DNA of 64,000 bases from Phyto melanocephala (Eukaryota > Arthropoda > Insecta > Diptera > Rhinophoridae): assembly GCA_941918925.1 (NCBI GenBank), contig OW799234.1, forward strand, positions 58,756,968-58,820,967, written 5' to 3'. The notes beneath the pieces were generated by a model, which saw nothing but the letters and a program-made list of their open reading frames with translations, searched no databases and was not told the DNA's origin. The position numbers and the translations under genes are program-made. Shown here in pieces: positions 22,322 through 33,559 of the stretch (the stretch's first letter is position 1; every line of letters starts with the position of its first letter).

Positions 22322-22917
22322 GTTATAAAGGGAGAACTCGCTATTTAAATATTGTTTATTAGTTTAATTTACATTATAATTTTATTTTATTTATATTAAC
22401 AGTAGTTGTGTTTTGATTAGTTTATGTTCATTTAACATTTCGTTTGGTTCGAACATGATGTTAAGTTATATGCAGCCTAGGTGAGTTATTATGTGCAGCA
22501 TACTCTTAGGCACTTTTATTATTCCTGCATATTACTTAAATTTAACATTACGTCTTAATTTAAATGTAACGGCTTTCGAGTAATTTACAGAATGAACTAG
22601 TGTGTACACACGAGAACTTTGTTGAATATTACCGAACACCACTATGTTACTATAAATAACCGAACAACACAGCTAACATGATTAGTACTACAGTAGATCT
22701 TGTAAAGTGCGTATCAAAGTGAGTTTCATAATAAAAGTGTATAACCATAAGTGAAATAAGTAAAGCGACAAAAAAGCAATATCTGAGTGTATTTAAATAC
22801 ATAAAGTGCTCTTAATTTTATAACTAATATCAACTGTTTTTATTTGCAATACGAAAAGAACTCAAGGTATATTTCAAGGAAGTAAGCCAACGTTTATTAA
22901 AGGTATAAACGTAACAA
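22322..22917 (+). mobile_element. Possible solo or 5' LTR
   Basis: It starts TGTTATAAAGGGAG and ends AAACGTAACA, giving TGTTA/TAACA inverted ends. Inside are a TATA-like 'ctataaataaccg' (22652), a downstream start-like region and a polyadenylation-like 'aataaaagtgta' (22727). These are LTR features by position, but no second LTR, primer-binding site or protein is visible and the flanking 4-5 bases do not match. The composition differs from the surroundings. It may be an LTR relic or coincidence. Confidence 0.3.
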
Positions 22918-23439
22918 TATAATGGCACATCTCAGCTAATTTTAAAGTGAAATTTTCCGGAGAAATTTGTTTTTCAAATCAAGGATAAATTAAGAAAGAT
23001 TTTTTTTATACAGAAAAGAAAAAAAATTACAAAAAAATTTTTGGGAAAAATTTTAATGTCTTTTATAGTGCTTTATTTTTCAACTTTTTTTTGTACATTT
23101 TCGAGTTTATTGTTCTCTGCCACCAAATTAAAGAAAAAAAGATCATTTATTGGTGACTCGTGTACAAAAAAAAAAAACTAAAACTAACAGCCTCATTTAG
23201 CATTTTTTAGTTTAACCCCCTTCGTCTTACACATATTTTAATTTTCACATTCGCAACACATGAGTCTAGGCCGCCCCATTCGTAAACAAAATATTTCTTT
23301 CCCGGAGTATCAGTCGCTACTCTTGGTTATTATTGGTGTTATCTAAATTGGTCACAATATTTTTCTATTTATTTATTTTTTAAATACAATTAAATATATA
23401 ATAATTTTATTAACCGTTCTGAGTAACGAAGACCATTTG

Positions 23440-23530
23440 CCGATTGTAGTGAAATAGACCAGAATCTCTGGCGGAAATTGAACACGCAACCCCCAGACTG
23501 ACAGACTACTAGTCCACAGGGGCAACCTGC
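23440..23530 (-). ncRNA. tRNA-derived SINE-like fragment
   Basis: The minus strand reads 'tgtggactagtagtctg' (A-box-like), then 'cagtctgggggttgcgtg' and TTCAATTTCCGCC (B-box-like, GTTCRANNCC with changes). The spacing is about right for a tRNA. The stems are poorly paired, so it is not an intact tRNA. A SINE head is the simplest reading; there is no second copy in the window. Confidence 0.4.
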
Positions 23531-23750
23531 TCAAAAATTATAATTAGATAACTTATCTAATTAGGTATTTAACTAAAACTTGCATTTATCGGTCTTCTGA
23601 AAAACGATTACATAACTGAGCGAGCACTAGATTGTTCGATTATATGAATATTATTCATTCGGTTTTCAATATTGGACAACTAACATAAACAATCTCGTCG
23701 GGCAACTTTGAACAAAACTTATTTCAAAATAGAGAAAAAATAGTTTTTTT

Positions 23751-23980
23751 TTGTATTGATCTTGAGATCACTTTCTTTTATAAAAAATAGTTTTAATTTT
23801 ATATTCCGATATTTCGGATATTGGATAGCTTCTTCAGGGAAAGTTTTAACAATTATTAATTGTTGAAAATTTTTAAAAATTTTCCTGAAGAAGCTACCCA
23901 ATGTGGTAGCGAAATATCGGATAATAAAATTAAAACTATTTTTTATAAAAGAAAGTGATCTCAAGCTGAATACAAAAAAC
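23751..23980. repeat. Long palindrome (~100-bp arms, short loop)
   Basis: The left arm 23751-23845 and right arm 23878-23980 are near-perfect inverted repeats: 'gagatcactttcttttataa' against 'ttataaaagaaagtgatctc', 'tagttttaattttat' against its mirror, and 'tagcttcttcag' against 'ctgaagaagcta'. The right arm has about 10 extra bases ('ccacatt' region). The loop itself contains a smaller palindrome, 'caattattaattg'. Transcription from either side would give a long hairpin RNA. The open frame on the minus strand is a by-product. It is a fold-back element or an inverted pair of one short repeat. Confidence 0.85.
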
Positions 23981-23989
23981 AACTGTTTT

Positions 23990-24550
23990 TATAAATTAAA
24001 AAGATCGAAGACATTTATTTATTATATAGAGAAAAAATTGTAGTAATACAGTATTTTTATTAAAAAAATGAATGCATCTAGCCAGACCATTTGAGTTACA
24101 AATTCGATGTTTGAAGTATATTATTCAAACATGTTTTATTTAATTTCCTTTCCACGATTTATAGCCAAGTAAACTTTAGGAGGGTACCTAAAATTTCAAT
24201 TCTCTTTCTAAATTTATTTTCAAACTAAAAACGGTCTGGCCAGGCTTATGCGTCGGACGAAGGCTTAAGAAGGCTTATATATATGAATATATATATATAT
24301 ATTATAAATTAAAAATTATTATCAATCTACAATAGCTAATTATTATAAAGGCACTAGCTGAGAAAAGTTGCAAAACAGTGCGTCGTTATCATGTCATGGC
24401 CATAGTTTTTCTTTGTGTGTAAAATTATATATATCACTTATCTTAAGCCTTTAAATCAGTGGCACATACAATATTGATTAGAGTTTTTTAGTAAATATTT
24501 TTCAATTTCCTTTAACAATCCTAAAGTAAGTTCTCTTTATTTCTCTTTAT
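23990..24550. other. AT-rich sequence, no recognisable feature
   Basis: Only a short TA microsatellite near 24288-24303 stands out. Confidence 0.5.
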
Positions 24551-24551
24551 T

Positions 24552-26288
24552 TTACCCGCCACCAAAAAAATGGTGGGGGTATATTCATTTTGTCATTCCG
24601 TTTGTAACACATCGAAATATCCATTTTAGACCCCATAAAGTATATATATTCTGAATCAGGGTTTGATTTGATGACGATCCAGCTATGTCCGTCCGTCTGT
24701 CCGTCTGTTGAAAGCACGATAGAGGTCGCACCGAAAAAGCTAGGGGGCTTGTCCTTCGAACATCGTATAAAATGGAATTGTGTCCAAACGCCTTAACGTA
24801 GGCTCATGAAACTTCGAATATATATTTCCTGAGTAAAAAAAATATTTTTATCTGAAAATGATCTAGATCTAATTATTAAGAGAGGAGTTATCGATCAAAA
24901 TGTACGAAAACTTATACCGCACAGTGTATTTTTCGGTATATTTAAAAACAAACACGTCATAAAAGCAACAAAATTGGATGTACGACTCTGAAGTTTTGCA
25001 CACTTTGCTTCTTGGTGAGACGCTTTTTTGTAACGGAAAATCAATGTGCCACGCCCACTTTTACGCCCAACTCCCATATAACGATTTACCTAAAATTCAT
25101 ATAATTTCTCTATAGATAGAGATTTTGGAATAACAAAGGGCTATATTGAAACACTCAAGTTGTACTCATTCGCAAAAACAACTTTGACACGCCTACTATA
25201 ACGCCCAATTTTCACGTTATCTACCGTTAATGAAATTTAAAAGCTCATAAAACCGCCAAAATTAGAGGTATGATTATCAAATTTGCTACGTATATCCTTC
25301 TAATCAATGTAATTGTTGTGCCCAAAAATTTAGGTGACACGCCCACTTTAACGCCTACCTCCCATATAACGGTTTATCCTTAATTCATATAATTTCTTTA
25401 TTGACAAAGTTTTTGGGAAATTAAAGGACTATATTGAAATATCTAAGTTATATTTATTAGCAGAAACTTAATTGACAAAAGCATTTAAGTAGCATATCGA
25501 AGTTATAAAGGGTGGTTAAATTTTAAGGACCGATGTTGAATTTAAATAAAACACAAATTATTTAGAAAAATTATTACTATTATTATTATTATTATTTCTT
25601 TTTTGCAATGATAATATTTGTATGTTTCAATTATGTATTTAACAAAATATCGGCCAAATGACCGCCCCCCCATCCTTGGCACCACTCCTCTATCTGATAG
25701 TCCAAATTTTCAATGACAATGTTGATGCTCAATTGTTGGGCATGATGATGAGTCGAGGTTGACTGCTCTTTTGCCACACTATTGCAAAAACCAGCAGTGA
25801 TTCCCATTCAACGAACTAAGAAGGCATTTACAGATTTTCTAACATTTTATACAGACCTGTTTTGCAGAAATTTAAATATTTGTTACAATTCTCCCGATCG
25901 CGGATGAATTTGAACGATTATGTTGATCAAAAGAATTACGAAGTGCACAAAATGCATTTTGATTTGAACGCCCATTTTTATAAAAAACCTGAATAACTTT
26001 AAAGCATTGCTCATTTGCGTATCTTTCCACGGATCAAATTGAGTAAGTTTGAGATTGAGAAATGTCAAGTGAAATTCAGAAAACAAATTTAAAGACTAGG
26101 TGTAGTTCACCTTCAACATGGGCCCTTAAAATTTAACCACCCTCTCCAAGGAAAGTGATACATATTTTATTATAAAGAGATTATTCCATAGCGATTAACA
26201 AAATAATAAATATTGTGCTTTAAATGTACACAAAATTGGTGGTGGGTATAAAAGATTCGGCACAGCCGAATATAGTGCTCTTACTTGT
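24552..26288 (+). mobile_element. HINE1 with nested mariner, forward orientation, both ends present
   Basis: It starts ACCCGCCACC-A7-TGGTGGGGGTATA. It ends 'ggtggtgggtataaaagatt', then the hairpin ATTCGGC-aca-GCCGAAT and GTGCTCTTACTTG. TATACCCGCCACCA at the start and TGGTGGTGGGTATA at the end are inverted relative to each other. The interior holds 'gtccgtccgtctgtccgtct', the 'acgcccacttttacgcccaa' modules, and a mariner derivative at 25508-26144. Compared with the reverse copy at 8-10 kb it lacks about 110 bp after 'agctagggggctt' and has no tandem expansion. It is non-coding. Confidence 0.75.
25508..26144 (-). mobile_element. Mariner deletion derivative nested in HINE1 (637 bp)
   Basis: The left end AAGGGTGGTTAAATTTTAAG is preceded by TA. 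The right end 'ccttaaaatttaaccaccct' mirrors it, with the following TA mutated to TC. On the minus strand the start of a mariner transposase is legible near 26050-25900 (MERYANEQ..KVIQ.FYKNG...NAFCALR), matching the N-terminus of the fuller copy at 27.1-28.3 kb. The catalytic region is absent. Confidence 0.75.
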
Positions 26289-27063
26289 TTTTCATTTGAA
26301 TATTCAACTAATGATGTTATGTATGGTAGCTTATCAATGCAAGTACACATAATGTTTGCTAAATTGTAAATTAATTATGACAGAATTTTATGCTAGATCC
26401 TTAGAGTCAAAGAAAAAATCCTGCAACAAAACACATTTCGTATTTGTTTGCCAGTGTAATTTGTATTATAGATAGCATTATTTATGCCTAAATTTATACA
26501 AATAGACACAAACAGTAACAACAACGACAATTACAGCAACACTTAATATGATCATTGTTAATCATGTATATATTTATGTCTTTATTAAAATGTTTATTTA
26601 TTTCTATTGCTGAATTTTGTATTGCTGTATTTGTTTTTCGATTTTAATGAATATTAATTTTATAGTTGCGTTAGAGGATTTTTTTAAACAAATTTATTCT
26701 AATCTATCGCTATGCCTATATGTTTGATGTTTTAGTTTCACGCTTTAATGGAAATCATTGTATTTATTATAAAATAATGAATATTTTGCTATATGTATTA
26801 TAATTATAATCAATTTTAAAATCCATAAAGATCTTAGTGGCTAAAATATTTTATATACGATGAAACTAAATAATTATAATATTTATTTGGAATTATGATT
26901 TTTTTTTCTTTGTATATAAATAAAATAAATAAGCATTTAATAAATAGAAAACATTTCTAAATTTATCAAAAGAAAAAAAAAACTTGCACAAATTGAATAC
27001 AGTTTTATATTTATAATTCGTATAACTTGCTGTATTAGAAAAAGGCATATTCATACATTCATA
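26289..27063. other. AT-rich sequence, no recognisable feature
   Basis: Nothing supported between the HINE1 end and the mariner terminus. Confidence 0.5.
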
Positions 27064-27065
27064 TA

Positions 27066-28294
27066 AGGGGTGGTTAAATTTTAAGGGCCGATGTTGATTT
27101 TGAATAAAACACAAATTTTTTAGAAAATTATTGTCATTTCTTTTTATTATGGTAATATTTGTATGGTTCAATTATGAATGGAACAAGACATCGGTCAAAT
27201 GGACGCTGCGAATTCGGCGGTACACCTCCATCCGATTGTCTAAATTTTCGATGAGGCTGAGGCATAGATGAGGTTCTATGCCATTAATGTGCTGAATAAT
27301 CTCATCCATTAGTTCTTGCTTTGTTGCTGGCTTATCGACGTACACCTTTTCTTTCAAATAACCTTAAAGAAAGAAGTGTAGCGGTGTCATATCACGTGAT
27401 CTTGGCAGCCAATTAACATCACCTCCACGTGAGATAACACGGCCATTGAATTTGTCGAGCAAAAGAGCTTTTGTTAGCTGTGCGGCAAGTGGTACCGTCC
27501 TGCTTAAACCACATATTGTCCACATTCATATCTTCCAATTCGGCCCATAAAAAGTTCGTTATAATTTCACGATAGCAAACGCCAACTGCCTGACCGGCCT
27601 CATTTTGGAAAAAATAGGACCGGTGATGCCGCCGGCCCATACGTTGCACTAAACAGTCACTCTTTGTGGGTGCGCTGGTTTAACGACAATCACTCTTGAA
27701 TTTTCATTCGCCGAAATGTGGAAATTCTGCTTATTTACGTATCCACTGAGGTGCCTCTTCACTGAAAATGATTTTCTTCGAAAACTGATCATCCGCGATA
27801 GTCATTTCCTGCTACCATTCTTACCACTGACGACGTTTGTAATGGTCAAGAGGCTTTAGTTCTGGAGTCAATTGTAAGCGTGTAAATGCAAATCCTTATG
27901 CATAAAGCTCATAAACGACGAGCGTGAAAGGTGCAATTGCTAGCCTCGACGATGAGTTGAGGTAGATGGCTCTTCAGCCACACTATCGCGAACAACTGCT
28001 ATATTTTCTGCAGTTCGAGCTGTACGAGCATGCACTGATGTTTTCAAATCTATGGAATTGGTTTGCTTATAATTTTGCACGATTTTTTTCGATTGTACGC
28101 ACATTTGTATGATTATATTGACCGAAAAAATCACGAAGTGCCTGATATGCATTTTGACTTAAACGCCCATTTTCATAATAAGCCTGAATAACTTTAACGC
28201 GTTGCACGATTGTCTGTCTTTCCATGGTCTAAAATTGAGAAATATCAAATGAAATTCACATTCAATATCGGCACCTAATATTTAACCACCCCTT
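27066..28294 (-). mobile_element. Full-length but dead mariner-like element (MLE-A)
   Basis: The inverted ends AGGGGTGGTTAAATTTTAAG and 'tatttaaccacccct' are next to TA on the left and T-TA on the right. At 1.23 kb it is close to the ~1.3 kb of complete mariners. It carries a broken transposase on the minus strand. It is the only copy of this family here with the catalytic region, and its ends match the smaller derivatives inside HINE1, so an element of this kind would have mobilised them. Confidence 0.85.
27172..28225 (-). pseudogene. Mariner-like transposase, broken
   Basis: It starts at the ATG at 28225 (MERQTIVQRVKVIQAYYENG...), giving roughly 350 codons, the usual family length. The helix-turn-helix part runs to about 27950. 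The first catalytic motif reads IIFSEEA where SDEA is usual, so the first Asp is Glu. The second is intact in 'WFKQDGTTCRTAN'. The third is intact in 'WLPRSRDMTPLHFFL', after which TAA replaces the usual Trp. The C-terminus is 'GYLKEKVYVDKPATKQELM' and 'HLTDVLFHS'. Several frameshifts separate the pieces. In working relatives this enzyme cuts and pastes the element at TA sites. This copy is inactive. Confidence 0.85.
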
Positions 28295-28798
28295 TACAAT
28301 GCCAAATTTCTATAACAAATCAACATTTTCGTAGATATTTTTTGTCAATACAAATGCATTTATTAAGTATGGAAATTAAGTTTTTTTTTTGCTAAGGATG
28401 GAGATCATGGATGGATTTCTTTTGTACAAAATTATAAAAATTAAGGTTTTTTACATTAAAATTAATAAAGAGAAATAAAATTTAATTAAAAAATTCAGTT
28501 CTCTTATTGTCAATGTATATTGTTTTTCTATACATAACTAAAATTTAATTTTTAAACCCTAAATTGTAGATTTTGGTAAAATAATATTAAGGACATATTA
28601 TGTATCGTCTAACTTAGAAAGTAGGCGTTTAATAGAATCGTTGTGTTTTAAATTAAGAAATTATTTGTGCAACTTGTAAGATACTTTAAATTTTAATCGC
28701 AAAGATTTTGTAAATCTTTGTGTTTTTTAAAAATTTGAAAAAAAATCTTTTTTACTCGTATAGATTAAGGATATATGGCTAAGATCTAAGGTGTAATT
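28295..28798. other. AT-rich sequence, no recognisable feature
   Basis: Nothing supported. Confidence 0.5.
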
Positions 28799-29190
28799 AC
28801 TAATAGTACCCTCACCTGGTCAAACCATATTAATCAAGTATGTGACAGAATATATGTTGTGCTAAGAAGCCTTTGGTATAGTCAGCAATTCACCCGACTG
28901 ATGAAATGAATGACTCTAGCCAAGTTTAATGTTTTTGCATAAAATTATTATTACTAAAGAGCCTAAATATCTCTTCAACTAGTGTACATTCACTTCAATA
29001 TTAGAAAATGATAATATCGGTACTTTTAGATATCGAAAAAGTGCTTCTAACCAACTTTCCACAAATTACCGGAACCATCAGCAACTCACTAGAGACTCAA
29101 TAAAATCCAAGAAACTTTATTTAATTATTTTTCTTATGATCATGACGCTTAGGACCTTTATATAATTTTAAGTTTATATAGGTCCTGATA
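28799..29190 (+). pseudogene. LINE reverse-transcriptase thumb/C-terminal relic
   Basis: Bases 28799-28907 read TNSTLTWSNHINQVCDR and then YVVLRSLWYSQQFTRLMK, the 'LD..LtWs.HI..v......L..L' segment that follows the catalytic core in many LINE reverse transcriptases. Downstream, 'RYRKSASNQLSTNYR' on another frame resembles the C-terminal end of such proteins. Frame breaks throughout; no catalytic residues remain. The clade is not determined. Confidence 0.5.
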
Positions 29191-30132
29191 TATTTAAATA
29201 ATATATAATATTAGAATAATAATAAATGGAATAAAATCTAAATCACTGTCGCTGTTTGGACAGACTGTTTAGTTTTAAGCTAAAATAGAAACTATACAAT
29301 AACACCAACTTCAAGTTGTTCTAATGACGTTTTGCAAAAAATATATTAAAGCACTGAAACGTTGTTGATGTTTTTGTTAATCTGTTGCGAACACTTTCAC
29401 ATTGTAAGTCGTACTTCGCAGTTACGTAAATTTGTAAACAAACACTTCAATGATTTTGTTTTGGTTGTTAACTCGTAACGAATGTTTTTACGGCTACGAA
29501 ATTTGAAGAGTTGATCCAAATAGTCATTAATATTCGATTTTAATTAAAAAATTCTATCGAAATATATTAATATTTTCGCAGCAACAACTCAATATTATAT
29601 TGCAGATCACACAAAAATATACACTTTTTTCTACTAATTACTACTTATGAATTCGTGTATTTTTTATAGAAACCACTCCTTTAGAAATTTCAAAGTTGTT
29701 TCAGCTCCTTATTTGAAACAGTTTGAATAACTCTTTTTGAAATCTTCCACATTGTGTGACACTTTTTTATTCCTTTAGGATTCTTTTTACAAAACACCAA
29801 TATCTTTACACTAGTCTTAGTCCAGGACAATTTTGAGAATCGTCCTCAATTGATACAAAAATTTTATGATTGCTTTGGTATTACTCCAGAGTAACGTGAT
29901 GCCTAGTCGGGCCAAAAAAACCTTTTGGCAAATATAATTTGATATATATAGAGTCCACTGTAACAAATGACTTGCTTCCTTTGCCTTAACTACATAAGAT
30001 TTGCCTGTTTTTAGGTCCTAAGACTCCAGAAAACTGCCAGTAAAATCATTTCGACGTCCTTTATACAGCACATTTCTAGTTTGCACCATTCTAGTTTGAA
30101 ACTTTTTGGACTTTGTAAATATTTCATTGGCT
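29191..30132. other. AT-rich sequence, no firm feature
   Basis: Bases 29820-30130 give weak transposase-like phrases on the minus strand that may extend the Tc1-like relic below, but no motif is clear. Confidence 0.35.
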
Positions 30133-30345
30133 TTAACTTTTTGCACCAAATATTCCGAACATAGAGCTAATCGGGTTGCTTTTCCACAAGATATATTTAA
30201 AGCTCTTTTTATATGCCTTAAATTTGCCTGCTCTTTTAGTATTTTCTTCCTGAAGCAGGTTATTTATCAATGATAACATTTTCCTAAACTGTTTAATAAC
30301 ATAACAAACAGATTGACGGCAGGCCTTTAAGTTTTCAGGCAATTT
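30133..30345 (-). pseudogene. Possible Tc1-like transposase relic
   Basis: The minus strand reads 'NTKRAGKFKAYKKSFKY' and then 'ILWKSNPISSMFG'. This resembles the Tc1-family stretch 'KkRLkFAk.yknw....W..vlwSDEskf.lFG', which contains the first catalytic Asp, here lost. No inverted ends are visible, so the limits are unknown. The resemblance is short and could be fortuitous. Confidence 0.35.
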
Positions 30346-31480
30346 GTTCTACCACAAATTTAGACCAAATTAACATAGTTGTTATCAAAACTAGTATCAA
30401 ATATATTTTGTAGAGATAATAAGATCAAAAAATTAATTAAATATTGCCGTTGAAAAAACTTAATAAGTAAAATGTGTGTTATAATTTTTTTTATTTCATA
30501 ATAAAACATATAAAAATAATAAAGAGCTTTGATTTTAAAAATCAATAAATCAAAGTGTTTCAATACTGAAAACAAGAATATAACTCTCCATCTCTGCACA
30601 AATATATAAATCAAGGCGACAACTTTTAACATTATGGTTCCCTATCAAGTGTTATGAAGACACTACTTTGAGAATGAGGTTAGAGAAAAAATTATGTTAG
30701 TTTTTAAATAAAATGTTAGCTGTCAACATTATCAAATGTCACCTCAAAGTAAAACAAATTTATTTTTGTTTTAGCAACAAATTAAAGTTTAACAAAATAT
30801 TAGAAATATTTGTATGTACATCCTTAATTGCATTTCATTATTTTCCTTTCAGGAGATGTTTCTATATGTCCGAGTTTGTTTATATATTAAAATTACTTAA
30901 CCCTTATAAAATCTAAAATTCATTAAGAGTTTCTAACCAACTTTAGTTTAATTCTATAAATATAAGCAACCATACATTTAAGTGCAAATATAGTATACAT
31001 AGACATGTTTACATGTGCTTGTAGTTTAAACCTTAAGAATATAACAGGGTCACACAAATAGTCGCTTGTTGAAGGTAAAGTCATATCCCATGCTCTTTTG
31101 TAAGCAGTAACCAAGATGTAACCTGAGAAAATTTGCATCGAATATTTATTTGTTTAATCGTTTTAGAAATTAACTTTTGCGTGTACAATTTACTTAAAAG
31201 AATGAATTGTCAACCTTTGAATGTGCAGTTAGTAAGAAATTTTAACTTCTCAGTTTATTGTCTTTAATAATTCTTTTATTTTCAACTCTAGTGTTGTTTT
31301 TTTTTTATTATCATCTAAAATTATAATAACAGATAATCATTTGAATTTCGGCTGTTGTAGCAAGAAAGTGAAGGGAGAAAATCATATGCTGTCATAGTAT
31401 TTACTACTTGTCAATGCATATGCAACTTTCACTTTGAATCACAAGCACTTAATGTAAAGGGAATAATAAATATTATACTT
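30346..31480. other. AT-rich sequence, no recognisable feature
   Basis: Nothing supported. Confidence 0.5.
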
Positions 31481-31690
31481 ATATGGGTGTGGCATTGCCC
31501 ACTGCTCTACACACTTAATTATAGTGTCAAACTTTATGGAGATAAAAAAATTGAACTTTGAAAAAGTATTTGAAAATTTTTATTTTATTTTAAAGGGCGT
31601 GGCACTGCCCAATTTTAGCTTACTAATTTTATGTGTAATAAGAGCTCAATGTGTTTGAACAATTTTATAAAAGTATACATAGTGACGCTG
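31481..31690 (+). mobile_element. Fragment of the ~121-bp-subunit element
   Basis: Two worn subunits start near 31484 ('gggtgtggcattgcccactg') and 31595 ('gggcgtggcactgcccaatt'), followed by 'agagctcaatgtgtttgaac'. They match the subunits at 1.7-2.7 kb. Head and tail are missing. Confidence 0.6.
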
Positions 31691-33554
31691 CCTACATTTT
31701 CAATCATTTTACTGTATTGGGATTGAATAAAGTAGAAATATTTTGAAAAAAAAAAAGTTATTTCGAAATTATTCGTTGTTCGAGATACTTACTAATCGAA
31801 ACAATCATTTCAGGCATTCTTTAGTTATATATTATGATCTACACTTTAAGATTTTCCCATATTTTTATAGAATATAGTGTTTATCTTCACAATTTTTCTA
31901 TCATATATTGACAAACACAGTAAACGCTTCATAAACTTTTTATTTTATGTTTGATTTTATAGCCTCCTCTTTTAACAAAATTCTATAAATTACATTGTAA
32001 ACACAATTTCAATTTAAACATTTTAAAAGGATCGTTGTCCTGATTAACTCCTTGTGCGTAGACAAATATGAACATATGTTTAAATTTTTATTGTAGCTTT
32101 GCAGAGTTAATATTAGTTTTGTAAAACATTTAATTTACTTTAAAAAAAGTCCACTATAGAACTTTCTACCTACAGAAACACACAAACATATGTATATGTA
32201 TGTGCATGCTTCAGTATGTATATTTTCTGACTACTTTAATGCCTAGTCTTGTGGTTGTTGTAAGGGTCTTGTTATTTTGGTTTTTAGTATATATTAAAGC
32301 TATTGGTGTTTTTTTTTTTTTTTTTTTTTTTGGAGAGAGAGATGCTGGTAAATGTCTGTATATACATACCTATGTACATATTTACACTTTAATATACAAG
32401 TGTATGTTGGTGAAATAATTTGAACTTTTAACAGGGGTTTTGCATTGTTGTTGTTTCTATTGTATCCTGAATATTATATTTAATAAAAAAAAAGTAAAAA
32501 AAAAATTTAACGAAAAACTCAGTCGAAACTTCTCTACTAGCAACTAGCCACTCGTTAAAATGTTCATTTAGCATATAAAGTTTTACTCTGGCTACATACA
32601 ACACTGCCACACATTAAAACGAGGAGAGAAGAAAAAATTATTTTAAACCATATGCCTTTATTAAATTTTTCAGATTCGTTTATGAAATATTTCTATTTAG
32701 CGATGAATTTTTCACATGTCAAATTAAGTTTTCCTGACACATTGACATTTCTTTAGGTAACGAAGTGTAAAATCAAAGATATTGTCTCCCTTTATATGAC
32801 AAATGTTTTATAATAACTTTTCGAATCGACCTCCCTCAAACTATAAAAATAACAAGCAAAAACGGCAGTGCGAATCTACACTTGTATTACATACTTTAGT
32901 TTCAATTTGACTGTACGTGTAAGTGTATATTGTGCGATATGGCCAGTAAATACAAATGTATGTGAAAGAGATACCATAAAGTAGAGAGAATAGACAGTCT
33001 TTCATAGCCATGTTTGTGGGTTTAGCTACGACTATGTTTGCGACTAATTTATGAGGTTCAAGTGTTTTTAAATTTTGTTAAATGCTCAGCATAGCTCAAC
33101 ATAGATCACAAAGTACTTATAGTTAATCTGCACCTTGTACACTATGACGTGCACACACGCACAAAACTTAGGTCATACAAAAAATGCATATGTTTGTACT
33201 TTTGTTTAATGTTCAAATGTAAAGACGAGACTTTATTTTGTACCGCAAAAAAACAAACAAACAAAAACAATAATAAAAACTACTAAAACTAAATTAAATG
33301 AAAATAAGACCAAAGTAAAATTAATTTCCATTCAAAAAAAATCCAAAAAGCCACTAACATATTTTAAAGTAAAGGATTTGTTTAAACATAAAAAATTAAA
33401 ATAAAATAAAATAAAATAAAAGAAATATAATGAAATGAAATTGAGTTGGGCTACTTGAATTTTTGCTCAATATGACTCTACAACTTGGCTTATTCTAGAG
33501 AAAATTAGAAAATTGTTTAATATAAATAATAAACATTCCAAATTATTATTCGAA
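31691..33554. other. AT-rich sequence with simple repeats
   Basis: There is a long T run near 32309-32332 and an (AAAAT)n tract at about 33390-33421. Bases 32500-32620 and 32980-33060 are slightly less AT-rich without a splice-bounded open frame. Confidence 0.5.
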
Positions 33555-33559
33555 CGGCG

